DNA of 64,000 nucleotides, from assembly GCF_001922575.1 (NCBI RefSeq), contig NZ_MRCI01000001.1, positions 1,984,001-2,048,000 on the forward strand, given 5' to 3'. This stretch comes from Neptunomonas phycophila. Lineage in GTDB: Bacteria; Pseudomonadota; Gammaproteobacteria; Pseudomonadales; Balneatricaceae. Below are positions 63,043 to 64,000 of this stretch, one piece after another (position 1 is the stretch's first letter; every line of letters begins with the position of its first letter). The notes under the pieces were generated by a model. That model was not told the DNA's origin and did not search any database. It worked only from the letters and a program-made list of their open reading frames with translations. The translations under genes were made by a program, and so were the position numbers.

Positions 63043-64000
63043 ATGACTTCGTCGATCGTAAAAACTACGTGTCCTTATTGCGGTGTTGGCTGCGGTGTAG
63101 ATGCCAAGCTAGAAAACGGCAACTTAATAGCCGTTAGCGGCACAACAGATCACCCTGCTAATCACGGTAAGTTATGTGTGAAGGGCTCGTCACTGCATGA
63201 AACAGTGGATCACGAAGGTCGTATGCTAACGCCCATGCTACACGGGCAACCTACCGATTGGGATACCTCACTGGCCTATGTCAGTGACAAAATAAAAGCC
63301 ATTGTTGCGGAGCACGGCCCAGATGCGTTCGCATTTTATGTGTCAGGACAAATCCTGACAGAGGATTATTACGTCGCTAATAAGCTCATTAAAGGCTTTA
63401 TTGGCACGGCTAATATCGACACGAACTCTCGCCTGTGCATGGCGTCAGCTGTTGTTGCTCACAAGCGCGCTTTTGGAACAGATACCGTACCTGGTAATTA
63501 TGATGACCTTAACCATGCTGACGTTGTCATCCTAACAGGCTCCAATTTAGCGTGGGCACACCCCATTGTTTATCAGCGTTTGGCCAACGCCAAAAAGCAA
63601 AACCCGTCTTTACAAGTGGTCGTTATTGACCCACGTAAAACAGCCAGTTGTGATATTGCCGATTTACACTTACCGCTAAAGCCCGGTAGTGATGCTTTTT
63701 TATTCAACGGCCTAGCGCACCACCTAATAGCGCACAACAAATTAGATGATAGTTTTTTAGCCAACCACTGCAATGGACTGGAGGCGATTCAACAGGCCGT
63801 CATAGACCAAACCTCGCAGCAGACGGCTCAAGATTGTGATTTAACTGAAGATCAAATTAATCACTTTTATTCACTATTTGCGAACAATGAACGGGTTGTT
63901 ACCTTGTTTTCTCAAGGCATTAACCAATCGTCCAGTGGGGTTGATAAAGGCAACGCAATTATCAACTGTCATTTATTGACCGGAAAAATAGGTAAACCTG
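63043..64000 (+). CDS. nasA: Assimilatory nitrate reductase catalytic subunit, N-terminal part
   Basis: Molybdopterin oxidoreductase reducing nitrate to nitrite; 319 residues are visible and the gene runs off the right edge. The [4Fe-4S] motif is TTCPYCGVGCGV with the fourth Cys in KLCVKGSS. Next are the Mo-cofactor stretch LCMASAVVAHKRAFG and the bis-MGD segments VVVIDPRKTASCDIAD and LPLKPGSDAFLFNGL. Cytoplasmic, no Tat signal. Electrons probably come from the FAD protein at 49858-51132; whether a BFD-type [2Fe-2S] domain is present at the C-terminus cannot be seen. Confidence 0.95.
   Translation, partial: MTSSIVKTTCPYCGVGCGVDAKLENGNLIAVSGTTDHPANHGKLCVKGSSLHETVDHEGRMLTPMLHGQPTDWDTSLAYVSDKIKAIVAEHGPDAFAFYVSGQILTEDYYVANKLIKGFIGTANIDTNSRLCMASAVVAHKRAFGTDTVPGNYDDLNHADVVILTGSNLAWAHPIVYQRLANAKKQNPSLQVVVIDPRKTASCDIADLHLPLKPGSDAFLFNGLAHHLIAHNKLDDSFLANHCNGLEAIQQAVIDQTSQQTAQDCDLTEDQINHFYSLFANNERVVTLFSQGINQSSSGVDKGNAIINCHLLTGKIGKP

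Noticed and set aside
1-64000. CRISPR arrays, insertion sequences, rRNA operons, prophage
   Set aside because: No regularly spaced repeats, transposase or integrase motifs, or rRNA sequence were noticed on reading.

Overview
The window looks like chromosome of a free-living, probably marine gammaproteobacterium. Protein resemblances and the Pseudomonas-like nitrate locus point towards the Oceanospirillales (Marinomonas/Neptunomonas-like). That placement is inference from family resemblance only. Coding density is high, and no insertion sequences, phage genes, rRNA or CRISPR arrays were seen.

Layout. 0-5 kb: RND-type tripartite efflux operon (outer-membrane factor, adaptor, and a permease cut by the window edge), all on the minus strand. 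5-9.2 kb: LysR regulator divergent from a CirA-like catecholate-siderophore receptor, then a facing periplasmic siderophore-binding protein; both uptake genes have Fur-box-like sites. 9.4-9.8 kb: small nuclease. 9.9-23 kb: myo-inositol catabolism, made of an ABC importer, IolD, IolC, IolB, an IolJ-like aldolase, IolE and two long Gfo/Idh/MocA dehydrogenases. A LacI-type regulator sits between the two transcription units, and each unit has a near-identical TGCAAGCGCTTGCA palindrome upstream. 23.4-32.2 kb: amidase, cyclic-imidase-like deacetylase-fold enzyme, MFS importer, two SDRs, a tiny Cys-rich protein, a CobW/G3E GTPase, a signal-less solute-binding protein and a tandem-HTH GntR regulator; probably degradation of a cyclic imide or related amide. 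32.3-36.0 kb: uncharacterised three-gene coiled-coil/membrane cassette. 36.3-40.4 kb: 1-Cys peroxiredoxin, dihydrolipoyl-dehydrogenase-like flavoprotein, tRNA-Ala(GGC), gltX. 40.7-54.0 kb and 63.0 kb to the end: assimilatory nitrate system (nasT-nasS, nrtABD-type importer, NarK-type transporter, PP2C-kinase fusion, FAD oxidoreductase, nirB, nirD, nasA). 54.3-62.6 kb: block inserted between nirD and nasA, holding a secreted metalloprotease with its rhombosortase and a four-gene operon (response regulator, TonB receptor, periplasmic binding protein, histidine kinase).

How the genes work together. Nitrate is imported by the ABC system or the NarK-type protein, reduced to nitrite by NasA and to ammonium by NirBD. 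Four transcription units of this pathway carry the same RNA arrangement: a short stem with a hexaloop of the AnnGnn type whose 3' arm is also the 5' arm of an intrinsic terminator. This is what an ANTAR antiterminator such as NasT binds. Three of the four also have a sigma-54 type -24/-12 promoter, so nitrogen limitation (sigma-54) and nitrate (NasS/NasT) would be combined.

The most novel-looking items are: the metalloprotease whose GlyGly-CTERM-like anchor runs into a lipobox-like cysteine and a 113-residue tail, next to a rhombosortase; the TonB receptor/binding protein/two-component operon; the imide cluster with its MCGLCG micro-protein and cytoplasmic binding protein; and the three-gene coiled-coil cassette.
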